Positions 62,061 to 64,000 of a DNA stretch of 64,000 bases are shown piece after piece (within the stretch, counting starts at the first letter, position 1; each line of letters opens with the position of its first letter). The notes beneath the pieces are model-generated. The model ran no database searches. It was not told where the DNA came from and saw nothing but the letters and a program-made list of their open reading frames with translations. Made by a program: the position numbers and the translations under genes. Where the stretch lies: NCBI RefSeq assembly GCF_030010215.1, contig NZ_JASCRR010000011.1:62001-126000 (forward strand), given 5' to 3'. Origin of the DNA: Tianweitania sp. UT-5YL-CI-8. GTDB taxonomy: Bacteria > Pseudomonadota > Alphaproteobacteria > Rhizobiales > Rhizobiaceae.

Positions 62061-62522
62061 TCAGAAGCTCAGCCAGGGGCCGATGTTGCGGAACGGCAGC
62101 CCGAGACCGTAGCTGAAGACGGCGACCGAAAACGCGGTGACGACAGCGGACAGGATCAGCGCCAGCGGCACCGTCATCCGCGAACTGGCGAAGGACGCGA
62201 CTAGGCAGGTCAGAAACAGCGACGGCACGAAGCCGAGACCACGCAAGGTGACACCGAACAGGATCGGTGCCGGCAGGATGAGCAGCGCACCGCGCCAGGC
62301 GATGGGACCAAGCGGCTCGCCTTCAATTCGCATTGCCTGGACCACGACGACGAGGCCGAGCAGGACCAATACGAGGGCGAGTACGAGCGGAAAATATCCA
62401 GGCCCCATGCGGAACGTGGTGCCCAGATCGAGCTGTTGCGACTGGAATGCAAAGAACCCGCCAAGCGCGACGAATATCGCACCGCAGGCTCCGTTTACCG
62501 GGTCAATGGTAAAGGACTTCAT
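62061..62522 (-). CDS. tctB: Tripartite tricarboxylate transporter, small permease
   Basis: 153 residues with four membrane segments: GACGAIFVALGGFFAFQSQQLDLGTTFRMGPGYFPLVLALVLVLLGLVVVVQAMRIEGEP, then WRGALLILPAPILFGVTLRGLGFVPSLFLTCLVASF. The RMGPGYFP motif is the TctB family signature. It lies 12 bases before tctA and is preceded by the tctC-tctB intercistronic hairpin. Confidence 0.93.
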   Translation of the reverse strand: MKSFTIDPVNGACGAIFVALGGFFAFQSQQLDLGTTFRMGPGYFPLVLALVLVLLGLVVVVQAMRIEGEPLGPIAWRGALLILPAPILFGVTLRGLGFVPSLFLTCLVASFASSRMTVPLALILSAVVTAFSVAVFSYGLGLPFRNIGPWLSF

Positions 62523-62558
62523 GGGTTTTACCGACTGGCATGAGGAACGGGAATGCGG

Positions 62559-62596
62559 AAAAATGCCGGCGGCTCAAGGCCGCCGGCGCATTTTTT
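62559..62596. terminator. Intercistronic hairpin between tctC and tctB
   Basis: Stem GCCGGCGGC / GCCGCCGGC with a five-base loop TCAAG. A-runs and T-runs lie on both sides (AAAAA at 62559-62563, TTTTTT at 62591-62596). On the minus strand it would stop part of the transcription after tctC, giving more receptor than permease, as is usual for binding-protein transporters. Confidence 0.75.
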
Positions 62597-62600
62597 GGCA

Positions 62601-63578
62601 TCAGTCCGCGAACTGACCCGCGCCTTCGATGATCGGCTTCCAGCGCGCCACTTCGCCTTCCAGCTTCGCCTTCAACGCTGCCGGAGTAGCGTCTTCCGCC
62701 GAAGACGGCGTGGTGCCCAGTTCGGCGAACCGGGCCACAACGTTAGGGTCTTTCAAAGCCACCTGCAGCGACTTCGACAGCCGCTCGGTAACTTCCGCCG
62801 GCGTACCCTTCGGCGCATAGAGGCCGTGCCAGATGCCGACGGATACATCAGGAAGGCCGCCTTCGGTCACGGTCGGCAGATCGGGGAAGATATCGAGCCG
62901 CTTTTCGGAGGTCACCGCATAGGCCTTGATGGTGCTGCCCTGGATCTGCTTGGCGGTGTTGGTCGTCTGGTCGCACATGATGTCCACCTGACCGCCCAGC
63001 AGATCGGTCATGGCCGGACCGGTGCCCTTGTAAGGCACGGTGACAAGCGGAGTGCCGATCGCGCTCATGAACAGCATGCCGCACAGATGCGACGCCGCGC
63101 CGATGCCGGCATTCGCCACCGTTACCGTATCCTTGTTGGCCTTGGCATATTCCACCAAACTCTTCAGATCGGTGGGCTCAAGATCCTTGCGACCGACGAT
63201 GGTCATCGGCACGTCGGTGACGAGGCCGACATATTCGAATGCATTAAGCGTGTCATAGGCGAGCTTGCGATAGAGCGTCGCTGAGGTGGCCATACCGATA
63301 TGGTGAAGCAGAAGCGTGTAGCCGTCCGGATCGGAAGACGCGACGCGTCCCGCACCCAGCGTACCACCCGCGCCGCCGACATTTTCAACGATGATCTGCT
63401 GGCCGAGATCCTTGCCCATCGCCTCGGCGACGAGACGCGTGACGGTATCGGTCGGTCCGCCCGCTGCGAAGGGCACCACGACGGTGATGTTGCGGTCCGG
63501 ATAGGTCTGCGCATTGGCATCGAATGCGGTGACTGCGAAAGCAGCGGCGACCATCAGGCCGGTGAATAAAGTCTTCAC
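62601..63578 (-). CDS. tctC: Tripartite tricarboxylate transporter substrate-binding protein
   Basis: 325 residues from a GTG at 63578 with GGGAGG before it. The Sec signal is VKTLFTGLMVAAAFAVTAFDANA with cleavage before QTYPD. The mature part: RNITVVVPFAAGGPTDTVTRLVAEAMGKDLGQQIIVENVGGAGGTLGAGRVA, the Bug/TctC family N-terminal block, and DGYTLLLHHIGM. It selects a carboxylate for TctAB. Rhizobial genomes have many Bug genes, so the actual ligand is open. Confidence 0.94.
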   Translation of the reverse strand: MKTLFTGLMVAAAFAVTAFDANAQTYPDRNITVVVPFAAGGPTDTVTRLVAEAMGKDLGQQIIVENVGGAGGTLGAGRVASSDPDGYTLLLHHIGMATSATLYRKLAYDTLNAFEYVGLVTDVPMTIVGRKDLEPTDLKSLVEYAKANKDTVTVANAGIGAASHLCGMLFMSAIGTPLVTVPYKGTGPAMTDLLGGQVDIMCDQTTNTAKQIQGSTIKAYAVTSEKRLDIFPDLPTVTEGGLPDVSVGIWHGLYAPKGTPAEVTERLSKSLQVALKDPNVVARFAELGTTPSSAEDATPAALKAKLEGEVARWKPIIEGAGQFAD

Positions 63579-63754
63579 GGATTTCCTCCCTTGAAACAAC
63601 CTCTTACGCGCCGATGTCCTCCCGGCCCGATCAGGTGATGGATGCAACTTGCCGGGTTGTTACGGCGGGGTATAGCGATAAAGCTCAATTCTTCGCGATT
63701 TTCCCCGCAGAACCGTCAAAAATGGGTGGAAATCGTAACATTGTAGAGATGCAG

Positions 63755-63772
63755 TGGGTGAAGATTCACCCA
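63755..63772. promoter_or_regulatory. Perfect palindrome upstream of tctC
   Basis: TGGGTGAA-GA-TTCACCCA, an 18-base perfect dyad 177 bases from the tctC start and next to the stop of the sigma-54-type activator gene. A similar half-site, TGGGTGGAA, lies at about 63723-63731. It may be the binding site of that activator. No convincing -24/-12 promoter was found by eye in the gap. Confidence 0.55.
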
Positions 63773-63788
63773 TCGGGCAGAATCGCTG

Positions 63789-64000
63789 TCACTCCGACGG
63801 CGCAGTTCCCTTGTCCAAGCCGTAGCGCTGCATCTTTTCGTAGAGCGTTTTGCGGGAAATGCCGAGCGCTTCGTAAACCGGCTTCAGATTTCCGCGATGC
63901 GCCGACAGTGTGCCGGCTATGACACTTCTCTCGAAATCCGCCACCTGATCGGCAAGCCGTCCGCCGTCGGCATCGCGCAGCGTCTCCTGTTCGCCGCTGA
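63789..64000 (-). CDS. Sigma-54-dependent response regulator, C-terminal end (partial)
   Basis: Last 69 codons of a protein running off the window at 64000. Seen: LADQVADFERSVIAGTLSAH and the Fis-type helix-turn-helix NLKPVYEALGISRKTLYEKMQRYGL, the C-terminal DNA-binding domain of NtrC/DctD-type activators (DctD-like KTLYEKM). The rest (receiver and AAA+) is outside. Its position next to tctCBA suggests it controls that transporter. Confidence 0.85.
   Translation of the reverse strand, partial: SGEQETLRDADGGRLADQVADFERSVIAGTLSAHRGNLKPVYEALGISRKTLYEKMQRYGLDKGTAPSE

Noticed and set aside
63579-63788. Sigma-54 promoter for tctC
   Set aside because: No GG-N10-GC element of the right context was found; CCGGCAAGTTGCAT has too short a spacing.

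Overview
This 64 kb window is GC-rich, densely packed chromosomal DNA of an alphaproteobacterium of the order Hyphomicrobiales, most likely the Mesorhizobium/Aminobacter group. The evidence is the split pntAA/pntAB/pntB transhydrogenase, the aa3-type oxidase subunit IV, many ABC, TRAP and TTT uptake systems with their own regulators, a BigR-type persulfide switch, a PPi-type phosphofructokinase, and many mosaic palindromic intergenic repeats typical of rhizobia. The genus is inferred from gene content, not from a marker gene. I see no rRNA, tRNA, CRISPR array, phage or insertion sequence.

Layout. 1-3.9 kb: proton-translocating NAD(P) transhydrogenase (pntB cut by the window edge) and a small oxidase subunit. 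4.0-11.9 kb: a minus-strand Liv-type ABC operon with an AMP-forming acyl-CoA ligase and a 49-residue DUF3096 membrane protein. 12.0-19.7 kb: Crp/Fnr regulator, FeeM-like acyltransferase, a membrane GGDEF-EAL protein and a fused indolepyruvate oxidoreductase. 19.9-22 kb: lipoprotein, CGNR zinc-finger regulator and a divergent orphan LivH-like permease around a dyad operator. 22.1-25.8 kb: TRAP transporter, with permeases and binding protein convergent on a strong hairpin. 26-33.5 kb: nitrogen/amino-acid genes (C26 amidohydrolase, 2-hydroxyacid dehydrogenase with LacI regulator, DMT permease, MarR regulator, glutamine-synthetase-like ligase with class III aminotransferase). 33.6-38.2 kb: CobW GTPase/Imm45-like/WD40 set, glycerate 2-kinase, UPF0303 protein.

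38.2-52.8 kb is a nearly complete purine catabolic island: guanine deaminase, xanthine dehydrogenase XdhABC, membrane urate oxidase PuuD, 5-hydroxyisourate hydrolase, a PuuE-UraD fusion, ureidoglycine aminohydrolase-like bicupin, ureidoglycolate lyase, a cytidine-deaminase-fold deaminase and a LysR regulator. Allantoate amidohydrolase is not in the window. GST and Dps genes sit inside the island. 53-64 kb: xylulokinase, LysE exporter, L,D-transpeptidase, PPi-type phosphofructokinase, small envelope proteins, the MBL hydrolase-BigR pair, and a TctCBA tricarboxylate transporter followed by the end of a sigma-54-type activator.

The most unusual observations are: (1) the PntA alpha-1 subunit carries a C-terminal tail of about 265 residues with a poly-Ala stretch and seven AT-hook-like Lys/Arg-Arg-Gly-Arg/Gln-x-Pro-Lys motifs; (2) an intergenic palindromic repeat lies inside xdhC and is read through in frame, adding about 45 residues; (3) at least twelve mosaic palindromic repeats cluster at 4.9-8.7 and 33.5-53 kb, mostly between genes of the same operon; (4) several strong dyad operators (BigR box, puuD/lysR, CGNR/permease, LacI, and one upstream of tctC) give testable regulatory links.
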